Source: Butyrivibrio sp. VCD2006 (GTDB taxonomy: Bacteria > Bacillota > Clostridia > Lachnospirales > Lachnospiraceae). From it: a DNA stretch of 64,000 nucleotides. Shown here one piece after another: positions 28,190 to 36,964 of this stretch. Both the position numbers and the translations under genes were made by a program. Positions within the stretch are counted from its first letter, which is position 1; every line of letters starts with the position of its first letter. The notes under the pieces are model-generated. The model was not told where the DNA came from. It ran no database searches and was given only the letters and a program-made list of their open reading frames with translations. The stretch is taken from assembly GCF_000423925.1 (NCBI RefSeq), contig NZ_AUIX01000001.1:62001-126000 (forward strand), written 5' to 3'.

Positions 28190-28717
28190 ATGGCTGATAC
28201 AAAAAATCCTATAGTTACAATTACCATGAAGGGCGGCGATGTGATCAAAGCTGAGCTTTATCCTGAAATTGCTCCCAACACAGTTAATAATTTCATTTCA
28301 CTTATTAACCATAATTTTTATGACGGTGTTATCTTCCACCGCGTTATTAAGGGCTTCATGCTTCAGGGCGGAGATCCCGACGGAACAGGCATGGGCGGCC
28401 CCGGATATTCAATAAAGGGTGAGTTTTCACAGAATGGTTTTAAAAACGACCTGCTCCACACTGAGGGAGTCCTTTCAATGGCTCGCACACAGATTCCGGA
28501 TTCAGCAGGTTCACAGTTCTTCATCATGCATAAGAACGCACCTCATCTCGATGGCGCATATGCAGCTTTCGGTAAAGTTATTGAGGGAATGGATGTAGTA
28601 AACAAGATTGCCGAGACAGAGACTGACTGGCAGGACAGACCTACTACAGAACAGGTTATGGAAAAAGTTACTGTTGAAACATTCGGTGTTGATTATCCCG
28701 AACCCGAGACACTGTAA
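28190..28717 (+). CDS. ppiB: Peptidyl-prolyl cis-trans isomerase, cyclophilin type
   Basis: 175 residues from ATG at 28190, with AAAAGGAG upstream; an ORF start 37 codons earlier is not coding. Cyclophilin landmarks: FHRVIKGFMLQGGDPDGTG (catalytic Arg, Phe, Gln), SMARTQIPDSAGSQFFI and FGKVIEGMDVV. No signal peptide, so cytosolic. It accelerates proline isomerisation during protein folding. It is a monocistronic plus-strand gene with its own terminator. Confidence 0.95.
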   Translation: MADTKNPIVTITMKGGDVIKAELYPEIAPNTVNNFISLINHNFYDGVIFHRVIKGFMLQGGDPDGTGMGGPGYSIKGEFSQNGFKNDLLHTEGVLSMARTQIPDSAGSQFFIMHKNAPHLDGAYAAFGKVIEGMDVVNKIAETETDWQDRPTTEQVMEKVTVETFGVDYPEPETL

Positions 28718-28736
28718 TTACCCCTAAAAAGGGAGG

Positions 28737-28765
28737 AAGCCAAGGAAACTTTGTTTCCTTGGCTT
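28737..28765 (+). terminator. Terminator of ppiB
   Basis: Perfect stem AAGCCAAGGAAAC / GTTTCCTTGGCTT with a TTT loop, 20 bases after the stop. The downstream T tract is short (TTATTATG); on the minus strand the far side reads CCTCCCTTTTT, so it may serve both directions. Confidence 0.8.
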
Positions 28766-28887
28766 ATTATGAAAAAGTTATTTTTTAATTGGTATTGCCT
28801 TTCTTCATCTGACATCTTTAGTATACCTAAAAGAAATGTCTAAGAAATAATCTGAGGTTAATAGTCTTTTAACGTTTTATGAACAAA

Positions 28888-29787
28888 TCATGAACGCTGT
28901 GGTATCATGATTTTTATCGCCTTGTTAACATTTTTAATATCAACATAGGTATGTGAACCGCCAAATTCGCCGTCTCTTGTCCAGGCAATTTCCTCTTTTG
29001 ACTCAAACTCAATATGCTTAGTCTTAAAGCAGTACATCTGCTCAGTATCGATATTCCTGTTAAGGAAAGACGCAAGCAGATTGCTCATATCCAGCATGTT
29101 ATCAGGGAGTTTCACTAATGTAACTTCAAATACTCCATCATCGAGCTTTACATTTTTGCCGGTGATATCTTTAAATCCTCCAACTGAGATTGAATTTGTT
29201 ACCATTCCGAAAACAAAATCATCCTCTATCACGCCTTCATCCGTTGTAACCTTAAGATGATAGGATCTGATCTCTGAAAGTCTTTTAGCGCCTTCAAATA
29301 TATAGGCCATATGTCCCAGAACATTTTTTATATCCTGTCGTGTGAGATATGACACATCGGTAAAAATCCCAAAGGCTGCGATGTACACAAAAGTCTCATT
29401 ATTCATTACACCGATATCACATGCGTACTCCTCGCCATTTACAAGTGCTTCAGCAGATGCGTGCATAGCTGCGGGAATTCCAAGACTCATGGCAAAATCA
29501 TTTGTTGATCCTGCCGGCACATATCCGATAGGAACACGCTTTTTGGACTTCCACATTCCGTTTACAACCTCGTCAAGAGTACCATCCCCACCACTGCAGG
29601 TAACAATATCATAGATATTCTCTCTGCTTTTGACAGCCTTAGTAGCATCGCCTCTCTCCTGAGTAGGGTGAACCGTAACTTCATATCCGGCCTTTGAAAA
29701 AATATCAATAATATCAAGAAGATTACTTCTGATACGCTCTTTCCCTGCCTTTGGATTATAAACAAAAAGCATTTTCTTTTTATTCAT
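28888..29787 (-). CDS. Diacylglycerol kinase-family lipid kinase (YegS/DagK type)
   Basis: 299 residues. Family signatures: VYNPKAGKER at the N-terminus, SGGDGTLDEVVNG (ATP-binding GGDGT), PAGSTNDFA, and the C-terminal domain TRDGEFGG. It phosphorylates diacylglycerol or a related lipid. It follows the crh-like gene terminator and is therefore a separate unit. A sphingosine-kinase-like substrate cannot be excluded. Confidence 0.9.
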   Translation of the reverse strand: MNKKKMLFVYNPKAGKERIRSNLLDIIDIFSKAGYEVTVHPTQERGDATKAVKSRENIYDIVTCSGGDGTLDEVVNGMWKSKKRVPIGYVPAGSTNDFAMSLGIPAAMHASAEALVNGEEYACDIGVMNNETFVYIAAFGIFTDVSYLTRQDIKNVLGHMAYIFEGAKRLSEIRSYHLKVTTDEGVIEDDFVFGMVTNSISVGGFKDITGKNVKLDDGVFEVTLVKLPDNMLDMSNLLASFLNRNIDTEQMYCFKTKHIEFESKEEIAWTRDGEFGGSHTYVDIKNVNKAIKIMIPQRS

Positions 29788-29824
29788 ATTCCCTCCCTTA
29801 ATCGAGTAAGTAAAATAAAAAATG

Positions 29825-29864
29825 AACCCCGACTACATTCATTATAATGAATGCAACCAGGGCT
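29825..29864 (-). terminator. Terminator after the crh-like gene
   Basis: Long stem with GU pairs on the minus strand (AGCCCTGGTTGCATTCATT / AATGAATGTAGTCGGGGTT) and a tight ATA loop, followed by CATTTTTTATTTTAC. Confidence 0.85.
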
Positions 29865-29890
29865 TTCCATAGAATTCACATAATATTAGT

Positions 29891-30157
29891 TTATGATAGC
29901 TGAAGATTTCCTAAAAGAAAATTCTCCATTCCTGCAACCGCATCTTCCTCGTCTGAACCATCAGCGATAACGGTAACCTCTTCACCGGCATTAAGATTCA
30001 GTGTCATCATGCCCATGATACTCTTGGCATTGACCTTCTTAGACTGTGCCTCAATGTGAAGTGTGCTGTCGTAGCGGCTTGCAAGCTGAACTAACTCGGC
30101 AACAGGACGCGCCTCAAGTCCACCAGGAAGCTTGATCTCGATAGATTTTGTTGTCAT
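29891..30157 (-). CDS. Crh-like HPr paralogue with Glu15 in place of His15
   Basis: 88 residues, exact HPr length. At position 15 the active-site His is Glu (GGLEARPV), read directly in the DNA as CTT GAG GCG, so it cannot accept phosphate from enzyme I. Ser46 is kept in AKSIMGMM, the HprK target. In Bacillus, Crh has Gln15 and acts only as a CcpA co-regulator. Operon order rapZ-whiA-crh matches the Bacillus yvc cluster, and hprK is 4 kb upstream in the same direction. Regulatory role in carbon control is inferred. Confidence 0.85.
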   Translation of the reverse strand: MTTKSIEIKLPGGLEARPVAELVQLASRYDSTLHIEAQSKKVNAKSIMGMMTLNLNAGEEVTVIADGSDEEDAVAGMENFLLGNLQLS

Positions 30158-30194
30158 AATTTCCTCCTCTTAACTGCAAAGAACGCAGCGTTGC

Positions 30195-31139
30195 TCATCC
30201 TCGAATCTTATCTGCGAGTTCGCTGAGTTTTCTGAGCCTATGATTAACACCCGACTTACCAACAGGTGGATCCAGGTATTTTCCAAGCTCTAACAATGTT
30301 GCATCAGGATATTGCAGCCTGACCCTTGCCATATCCTCAAGTCCCTTCGGAAGATTCTCAAATCCGTAGTGATCTCTCAAATAAAGTATATCCGTGGTCT
30401 GTCTCGATGCTGCATTGACTGTTTTTGTAATATTGGCTGTCTCGCAATTGACCCTTCTGTTTATAGAATTGCGCATCTCTTTAACAATGCGTTCATTCTC
30501 CATATTCATCAGACTGATCGGGGCCTCCATAACATTAAGCAGATCTACAATCGCTGTACTCTCCTTAATATAAACGACATAGTACTTCTTACGCATTACT
30601 ATGCGCGCCTCTATGTCAAAGCTCTCGATCATCTCCTTTAAGTCATCCGCAAACTTCTCTGACGTACAGACAAACTCAAGATGGTATGACTTACTGGGAT
30701 CACTTACTGAACCAACACACAAAAATGTATCTCTCAAAAATGCTCGTTTACAACAGGATTGCCTCACAATTCTGTGACTGACTCCGTCATCCGCCGTCCT
30801 GATATAACCATCATCCTTAATAAGATGGAGTGACTTCAAAACTGACGAAATCTCATCCGCACCGCAGAGAACAGGCACATAAACCTTTCCTCCGTAATGC
30901 TCCTGCGGCATTTTTTCAAGCACGCTAGCCTCTATATTAAATGCTTTTTTTAGTATTGTAAAGAACTTTCTAGTTTGCGCCGTCGCATCAGACTGTAAAA
31001 ACACAGTAAATATGCCGCTTTCCGAGCACCTAACTAAACCCGAGCTCAATACGATTGCGGACAATTCAGCTAACTGACAATGTCTCGATGACGCTATCTG
31101 TTTTGCAAGTTCATTTTTCACATCACTTGAAAATGACAT
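30195..31139 (-). CDS. whiA: DNA-binding protein WhiA
   Basis: 314 residues with the family start MSFSSDVKNELAK, the LAGLIDADG-like N-terminal fold (residues about 20-190), and the C-terminal HTH with GKSGVNHRLRKLSELADKIR. WhiA influences cell division and chromosome segregation in Firmicutes and sporulation in actinomycetes. It lies in the conserved rapZ-whiA-crh arrangement, five bases after rapZ. Confidence 0.95.
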   Translation of the reverse strand: MSFSSDVKNELAKQIASSRHCQLAELSAIVLSSGLVRCSESGIFTVFLQSDATAQTRKFFTILKKAFNIEASVLEKMPQEHYGGKVYVPVLCGADEISSVLKSLHLIKDDGYIRTADDGVSHRIVRQSCCKRAFLRDTFLCVGSVSDPSKSYHLEFVCTSEKFADDLKEMIESFDIEARIVMRKKYYVVYIKESTAIVDLLNVMEAPISLMNMENERIVKEMRNSINRRVNCETANITKTVNAASRQTTDILYLRDHYGFENLPKGLEDMARVRLQYPDATLLELGKYLDPPVGKSGVNHRLRKLSELADKIRG

Positions 31140-31144
31140 TCATA

Positions 31145-32008
31145 TCACCTTGCATGCTTCAAATCTCTATGGTATATCTTCACCCCGAAATTATCAGCAT
31201 TACTTAACCTATTGTATATCTCATTTGCTATTGTAACGGACCTGTGCTGTCCACCGGTACAACCGATAGCAACCACGAGCTGATATTTTCCTTCATTAAT
31301 ATAACCCGGCACTAAAAACTCAAGCATGTCCTGAAGCTTATCAAGAAACTGCCCGCATTCCGGGAATCCCTTTACATAATCCTGTACAGGCTTATCGTTA
31401 CCGGTTAGATGCTTTAGATCGTCTATATAAAACGGATTAGGCAAAAATCTCACATCAAAGACAAGATCCGCATCTGAAGGAATTCCATGCTTAAATCCAA
31501 AGGACAATATAGTAACCATGAGATTATTTCTTTTCTCATTAGCCACAAACAATTTGTCCATCTCAGTTTTAAACTCTCTGGTTAACAGCTGTGATGTATC
31601 AATTATGTAATCGGCTTGAGAACGAAGATTTGCAAGAAGCGCTCTCTCTTTTTTTATTCCATCCTCGATTCTTCCATCAGGAGATAGCGGATGTCTTCTT
31701 CTGGACTCCTTATATCTCTTGACCAGAACATTATCGGAACACTCGAGAAAGAGCATTTCAACGGGAAGCCCTCTTTGTCTGAGTTCTTCAATAACTCTGG
31801 GCGCATCCTCGAATTTCTGACCTGACCTTACATCAAGACCTACAGCAACCTTGGTAATCTCACTATCCGGTTGCGAGATCAGTTCAGAAAACTTCTCAAA
31901 CAATGCAGGCGGCAGATTATCAACACAGTAAAATCCTGCATCCTCAAGCATATGGATAGCTGTTGATTTTCCTCCGCCACTCATTCCCGTTACGATTACA
32001 ATTCTCAT
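31145..32008 (-). CDS. rapZ: RapZ/YvcJ nucleotide-binding protein
   Basis: 287 residues. Walker A GMSGGGKST (residues about 8-16) and the family stretches DNLPPALFEKF, DLVFDVRFLPNPF and IGCTGGQHRSV are complete. RapZ is an RNase adaptor in enterics; YvcJ in Bacillus binds and hydrolyses nucleotides. ATG overlaps the murB stop (ATGA), so it is translationally coupled. Function in this host is not further visible. Confidence 0.95.
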   Translation of the reverse strand: MRIVIVTGMSGGGKSTAIHMLEDAGFYCVDNLPPALFEKFSELISQPDSEITKVAVGLDVRSGQKFEDAPRVIEELRQRGLPVEMLFLECSDNVLVKRYKESRRRHPLSPDGRIEDGIKKERALLANLRSQADYIIDTSQLLTREFKTEMDKLFVANEKRNNLMVTILSFGFKHGIPSDADLVFDVRFLPNPFYIDDLKHLTGNDKPVQDYVKGFPECGQFLDKLQDMLEFLVPGYINEGKYQLVVAIGCTGGQHRSVTIANEIYNRLSNADNFGVKIYHRDLKHAR

Positions 32009-32937
32009 TCCTTAAATTCTCCCAACAAAATCACCTCCGGAGAAAGCTCCACTCCGGAAAATTCCAATACTTTTTTCTGAACATCAAGGATAAGCCTGTA
32101 TACATCCTGAGATGTAGCCTGTCCTTTATTTATAACAAAACCGCTGTGTTTCTCGGAAACCTGAGCTCCGCCTATGGTATATCCTTTTAGCCCGGCATCC
32201 TCAATAAGCTTTCCGGCAAAGTATCCCTCCGGACGTTTAAAGGTCGATCCCGCACTTGGATATTCCAAGGGCTGTTTTGATATTCTTCTGTTTTTCAGGT
32301 CATCCATGACCTCTTCTATCTCTTCTTTCACACCTTTTTTCAAACACAGTAAGGTATCTGTGATAACGCAGCATGTCGACTTAAATACACTGGTTCTATA
32401 GCCAAATCCAAGCTCATTTTCCCCAAATACTCGCTCGGTCCCATCTTCCATTATCGCTGTGACACTTTTGACAACCTGTTTCATCTCTCCGCCGTATGCT
32501 CCGGCATTCATCACAAGTGCTCCACCAATGGATCCGGGTATCCCGTGGGCAAATTCAAATCCTGTAAGTGAATTATCCCTTGCCAGATTAGCAACTGCCA
32601 CATTAAGCACTGCAGCACCGGCCCTTATCTCTGTGTCACTTTCCATTCTGCATTCAGAGAATTCACCTTCAAGTGTAAGGATAATCCCTCTGAAGCCCTC
32701 GTCTGACACAAGAAGATTGCTTCCGTTTCCAAGGACATAATAATCCTTTGAAAACTCAAGCCCCTCTTCATAAAAAAGCTTTATAAGTGCCTTTAATTCT
32801 TCGCGCTTACTAACCTTTAGAAAATAATCGGCAGGCCCACCCGTACGAAACGTGGTGTGCCTGCTCATATCTTCATTTTTTATAATGTTTTCCTTCGGTA
32901 TTATCTCCGAAAGTCTGTCATCTAAATCAATTCTCAT
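32005..32937 (-). CDS. murB: UDP-N-acetylenolpyruvoylglucosamine reductase
   Basis: 310 residues from ATG at 32937, chosen because MRIDLDDRLSE is the normal MurB start; upstream in-frame starts lie inside glcK. FAD-binding type II MurB features: GGPADYF, LGNGSNLLVSDEGFRG, GIPGSIGGALVMNAGAYGGE, the catalytic Ser in PSAGSTFKRP and the C-terminal Glu region. It reduces UDP-GlcNAc enolpyruvate in peptidoglycan synthesis. It overlaps glcK by 11 bases and rapZ by four, so the cluster is tightly coupled. Confidence 0.95.
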   Translation of the reverse strand: MRIDLDDRLSEIIPKENIIKNEDMSRHTTFRTGGPADYFLKVSKREELKALIKLFYEEGLEFSKDYYVLGNGSNLLVSDEGFRGIILTLEGEFSECRMESDTEIRAGAAVLNVAVANLARDNSLTGFEFAHGIPGSIGGALVMNAGAYGGEMKQVVKSVTAIMEDGTERVFGENELGFGYRTSVFKSTCCVITDTLLCLKKGVKEEIEEVMDDLKNRRISKQPLEYPSAGSTFKRPEGYFAGKLIEDAGLKGYTIGGAQVSEKHSGFVINKGQATSQDVYRLILDVQKKVLEFSGVELSPEVILLGEFKE

Positions 32938-33907
32938 TTTTAGCAACCGAATCCAAAACCAATTTAGCTGCACCAAAGATTCCGGCGTCATTTCCCAGTT
33001 TTGCAAGCGCAAACTTTGTTCTCTTTGCACCGGGGAATACGTACTTCTCAAATGAAGGGCGAACAAGATCAAAGAGAACATCTCCTGCCTTTGAAACTCC
33101 GCCACCAAATACGATGATCTCAGGATTGATGGTTGATGCTATCATTGCAAGACCTTTTCCAAGATATTCTCCGTAAAGTGTGATCGCCTCATTTGCGAGC
33201 TTATCACCCTTCTTAGCTGCATCGAAAATGTCCTTGCACTTGAAATCTGTTCCGCGAAGAACACACTCCTCGTCACTCTTCTCAAGAATTCTGTTCATAA
33301 GAAGAACCGCACCTGTTGCACTGGCATACTGCTCAAGACATCCTCTGTTACCGCATCCGCATACATTAGTCTCATCATCATTGATATGAATGTGACCAAT
33401 CTCTCCGCCTGAACCTGTTGCTCCGTTGAAGATCTTGCCATTGTGGATGATTCCACCGCCAACACCGGTTCCAAGAGTAACCATCAGCATATCCTTGTAG
33501 CCCTGGCCACCGCCTAACCAATATTCACCAAGTGCTGCAACATTAGCATCATTACCGCACTTTACAGGAATCTTAACGAGGTCATGAAGCTCATCCTTCA
33601 TATTGAATTCGCTCCATCCAAGGTTTACAGCCTTAAAGATTGTTCCGTCATCGCCGAAGGGTCCGGGTGCACCTGCGCCTACTCCGACAACCTGAGAGTC
33701 CTTGATTCCTCTCTGTTCCATCTTATTTCTGATTGCTTCAGCAATGTCAGGAAGAACGTTTTTACCCTCGTCCTCTGTTCTTGTGGGTATCTCCCACACC
33801 TCGATCTTATGACCGTCCATATCAAGGAGACCGATCTTAACGGTTGTTCCTCCTATATCTACTCCGAATACATATCTTTCAATTAAACTTGTTGTCTGGT
33901 TTTCCAT
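32927..33907 (-). CDS. glcK: ROK-family glucokinase
   Basis: 326 residues. ATP motif GVDIGGTTVKIG, the ROK zinc site CGCGNRGCLEQYASA, substrate region NDANVAALGE and GTGVGGGII are visible. It phosphorylates glucose to glucose 6-phosphate with ATP in the cytosol. It follows hprK by about 30 bases and overlaps murB, linking sugar entry, carbon control and wall synthesis in one transcript. Confidence 0.92.
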   Translation of the reverse strand: MENQTTSLIERYVFGVDIGGTTVKIGLLDMDGHKIEVWEIPTRTEDEGKNVLPDIAEAIRNKMEQRGIKDSQVVGVGAGAPGPFGDDGTIFKAVNLGWSEFNMKDELHDLVKIPVKCGNDANVAALGEYWLGGGQGYKDMLMVTLGTGVGGGIIHNGKIFNGATGSGGEIGHIHINDDETNVCGCGNRGCLEQYASATGAVLLMNRILEKSDEECVLRGTDFKCKDIFDAAKKGDKLANEAITLYGEYLGKGLAMIASTINPEIIVFGGGVSKAGDVLFDLVRPSFEKYVFPGAKRTKFALAKLGNDAGIFGAAKLVLDSVAKNEN

Positions 33908-33936
33908 GTGTATTACTTCCTCTTTCTAAAAATTTA

Positions 33937-34875
33937 TCAATCATCGTCATCGCGACCCTTGGCAAGTGAATTCTGAACTCTGTTATAGAGCTCCTGTGCC
34001 GCATTATATCCCATCATCTTCTGTCTGTGGTTAACAGCTGCAGATTCACAGATTATCGCAAGGTTTCTACCGGGACGGATCGGAATTCTGTGGCATACGA
34101 TCTTATTGCCAAGATACTCTGTATACTCTTCTTCAAGACCGAGTCTGTCGTATTCCTTATCCTTGTCCCACTCCTCAAGCTTGATAACGAGGTCGATGTT
34201 CTGTGTATCACGGACACTGGACACACCGAAAAGTGTCTTAACATCAACGATTCCGATACCTCTAAGCTCGATGAAATGTCTTGTTATATCAGGTGCAGTA
34301 CCGATCAGAGTAACATCACTTACCTTTCTAAGTTCTACAACGTCATCCGATACAAGTCTGTGACCTCTCTTAATAAGCTCAAGAGCTGCCTCTGACTTAC
34401 CGATTCCACTCTCACCTGTAATAAGAACACCTACGCCGTAAACATCTACAAGAACTCCGTGGATAGAGATGCAGGGAGCAAGTTCAACATTGAGCCACCT
34501 GATGATCTCAGCCATGAATGATGATGTAGGCTTCTTGGTAACCATTATCGGAACCTTCTCTTCAATCGCAATTCTCACGAAGAGCGGATCCGGAATCAGA
34601 TTTCTGCAGAAAACAACGCAAGGAATATCAAATGCCAGAAACTCACGATATACTCTTTCCTTATCCTCTGCCGGAATGGATTCCATATAGGTATATTCTA
34701 CGAATCCTATTACCTGAAGTCTTGTCGCCTCAAAATGCTCAAAGTAACCTGCCAACTGAAGCGCAGGTCTGTTGATATCGGGCTGATGAATCCTGATTTT
34801 GGAAACATCCAGCTCCGGGGTGAGGTTTTCAAGCTCCATCTTTTTAATGACTGTTTTAAGCTTTACCGTTGCCAT
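33937..34875 (-). CDS. hprK: HPr kinase/phosphorylase
   Basis: 312 residues. P-loop GESGIGKS (about residue 157), His and HprK signature SDDVVELRKV, and the C-terminal LEEWDKDKEYDRLGL with the K3 loop RPGRNLAIICE are complete. It phosphorylates Ser46 of HPr and Crh when glycolytic intermediates are high and removes it otherwise. Its partner crh-like protein is at 29891-30157. Starts 49 bases after uvrC. Rho-independent signals are not seen between uvrC and hprK. Confidence 0.96.
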   Translation of the reverse strand: MATVKLKTVIKKMELENLTPELDVSKIRIHQPDINRPALQLAGYFEHFEATRLQVIGFVEYTYMESIPAEDKERVYREFLAFDIPCVVFCRNLIPDPLFVRIAIEEKVPIMVTKKPTSSFMAEIIRWLNVELAPCISIHGVLVDVYGVGVLITGESGIGKSEAALELIKRGHRLVSDDVVELRKVSDVTLIGTAPDITRHFIELRGIGIVDVKTLFGVSSVRDTQNIDLVIKLEEWDKDKEYDRLGLEEEYTEYLGNKIVCHRIPIRPGRNLAIICESAAVNHRQKMMGYNAAQELYNRVQNSLAKGRDDDD

Positions 34876-34923
34876 ACAATACCCCCTTTTAACTTACCAC
34901 AGTTTAGCACACCCACTGGGCTT

Positions 34924-36801
34924 TTACAATTCAGAGGAATGAAAGAATTCGTATATTTGCCTTGCCTGATTTTCAGGAATTTCAGGCACTTGCTTCAATG
35001 TATCAATGTCAGCATTACGAATGTCCTCTATTGACTTAAAATGCCTCATAAGAGCCTTCCTTCTTGCGGGACCTACGCCGGGTATTTCATCCAGAGAGCT
35101 TTTTACCTGAGCCTTACTCCTTAGTGAACGGTGATACTCTATCGCGAACCTGTGGGCCTCATCCTGTATTCTTGTAATCAGCTTAAAGCCTTCGGATCTC
35201 CTGTCTATCGGAAGTTCTTCATTATTAAAATACAGTCCTCTTGTCCTGTGATTATCATCCTTGACCATGCCGCAAACAGGAATAGATATCCCAAGCTCTT
35301 CAAGCACCTGAAGGCAGATATTAACCTGACCTCTGCCGCCATCCATAAGAATAAGATCCGGAAACTTTGTAAAGCTTCCATACCTTGCATCTATCTCACG
35401 AACTTCCAGTTCATGCTTTTCCTCAAGTCCGTGCATCAGTCGTCTCGTCAGCACTTCCTTCATGCATGCGTAGTCATCGGGCCCTGAAACGGACTTTATT
35501 CTGAACTTTCTATAGTCACTGCGCTTAGGCTTTCCCTTTTCATAAACCACCATCGATCCTACGTTGGCAAAACCGCTGATATTGGATATATCATAAGCTT
35601 CCATTCTGATAATATCCTTAATTCCAAGAAGCTTCTCTATCTCCTTGACAGCTCCGATGGTCCTGCCCTCTTCGCGCTTTAGTCTCTCCTTATCCTTACT
35701 AAGGACAAGCTCAGCGTTCTGTGCAGCAAGCTCCATAAGCTTATTCTTCTGACCTCTCTCAGGGACACTAAGATACACTCTGCTTCCCTTTCTCTGGGAA
35801 AGCCATTTTTCAATGATTTCCATGTCCTCAATGGCTTCCGGAAGCATTAGCTCTCTTGGTATAAAAGGCGTACCTGCATAGAACTGTTTTACAAAATTCA
35901 GAAGAATCTCCGCGGTGGGATTTTCAGCCACATGCGTCATATAGAAGTGCTCTCTGCCGATGAGCCTTCCGTCTCTTACAAAAAACACCTGAACCACGGC
36001 ATCATTTTCATCCGCTGCAATAGCCAGAATATCCTTATCCTCCATCGCAGCATCCGTCATCTTCTGCTTTTGAGCAACCTGTCTGACACTCGATAAAAGA
36101 TCCCTATAGGTTGCTGCTTTTTCAAAATTGAGGTCCTCGGAAGCCGCTTCCATTTTATCGGTGAGGTCCTTAATGATCGGAGTGTAATTCCCCTCAAGAA
36201 AATCGAGGGCGCCCTGTATTCTCTCAGCGTATTCTTCCTTGGATATCCTGCCGTCACAGGGGGCGGAGCATCTGTTCATATGAAAATTCAGGCATGGTCT
36301 GTCCACACCTATGTCCCTCGGCAAAACCCTGTTGCAGGTCCTTAGTCCATATATTTTATTTATCAGCTCAATCGTATCCTTTACAGCTGCAGCACTTGTA
36401 AAGGGTCCAAAATACTTGGATTTATCCTTCTTCATCAGTCTCGAAAAAAGGATTCTCGGAAACTCCTCAGATACCGTGACCTTTATATAGGGATAGGTCT
36501 TATCATCCTTGAGCATTGTATTATATCTGGGGCTGTTTTCCTTGATCAGATTGTTCTCTAGAACAAGAGCTTCCAACTCTGAGTCGGTAACTATATATTC
36601 AAAACGCGCAATCTGCTGCACCATGCGGTCAATCTGCGGTCCTCTTCCCACAATCTTACGAAAATAAGACCTCACGCGGTTGTGGAGGTTCACGGCTTTT
36701 CCCACATAGATTATGGTGTCATATTCATCTCGCATGATGTAGACACCTGGCTGATTGGGGAGCTTTTTCAGTTCTTCCTGTACGTTAAATTTCTCTTCCA
36801 T
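34924..36801 (-). CDS. uvrC: Excinuclease ABC subunit C
   Basis: 625 residues. N-terminal GIY-YIG nuclease ([18 protein letters not shown]), central UVR domain ([13 protein letters not shown], about 205-240), RNase H-like UvrC domain ([22 protein letters not shown]) and C-terminal helix-hairpin-helix ([13 protein letters not shown]). Nicks both sides of DNA damage. The ATG has no recognisable SD; the 5' region is occupied by hairpins of a palindromic repeat (36818-36892). Confidence 0.97.
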   Translation of the reverse strand: MEEKFNVQEELKKLPNQPGVYIMRDEYDTIIYVGKAVNLHNRVRSYFRKIVGRGPQIDRMVQQIARFEYIVTDSELEALVLENNLIKENSPRYNTMLKDDKTYPYIKVTVSEEFPRILFSRLMKKDKSKYFGPFTSAAAVKDTIELINKIYGLRTCNRVLPRDIGVDRPCLNFHMNRCSAPCDGRISKEEYAERIQGALDFLEGNYTPIIKDLTDKMEAASEDLNFEKAATYRDLLSSVRQVAQKQKMTDAAMEDKDILAIAADENDAVVQVFFVRDGRLIGREHFYMTHVAENPTAEILLNFVKQFYAGTPFIPRELMLPEAIEDMEIIEKWLSQRKGSRVYLSVPERGQKNKLMELAAQNAELVLSKDKERLKREEGRTIGAVKEIEKLLGIKDIIRMEAYDISNISGFANVGSMVVYEKGKPKRSDYRKFRIKSVSGPDDYACMKEVLTRRLMHGLEEKHELEVREIDARYGSFTKFPDLILMDGGRGQVNICLQVLEELGISIPVCGMVKDDNHRTRGLYFNNEELPIDRRSEGFKLITRIQDEAHRFAIEYHRSLRSKAQVKSSLDEIPGVGPARRKALMRHFKSIEDIRNADIDTLKQVPEIPENQARQIYEFFHSSEL

Positions 36802-36845
36802 AATCTCATAATATCAGAAAGGCTGCCGCTTCGCGACAGCCTTTC

Positions 36846-36892
36846 CCCTCATCCGGCACTTCGTGCCACCTTCCCCCCAGGGGGAAGGCTTT
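36846..36892. repeat. Dispersed palindromic repeat, second intact copy
   Basis: Plus strand CCCTCATCCGGCACTTCGTG, then CCACCTTCCCCCCAGGGGGAAGGCTTT. Same layout as 24181-24230 but with a compensated first stem (GGCAC/GTGCC instead of GTCAGC/GCTGAC around TTCG), indicating selection for structure. A third hairpin AAAGGCTGCCGC/GCGACAGCCTTT precedes it (36818-36844). It lies between ftsH and uvrC. Confidence 0.85.
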
Positions 36893-36964
36893 TATTGTAT
36901 TTATTGCATATGCCCCGCTTATTTCTTCTCACCTATTTGCCAAACCGTAAGCTTATAAACATTT

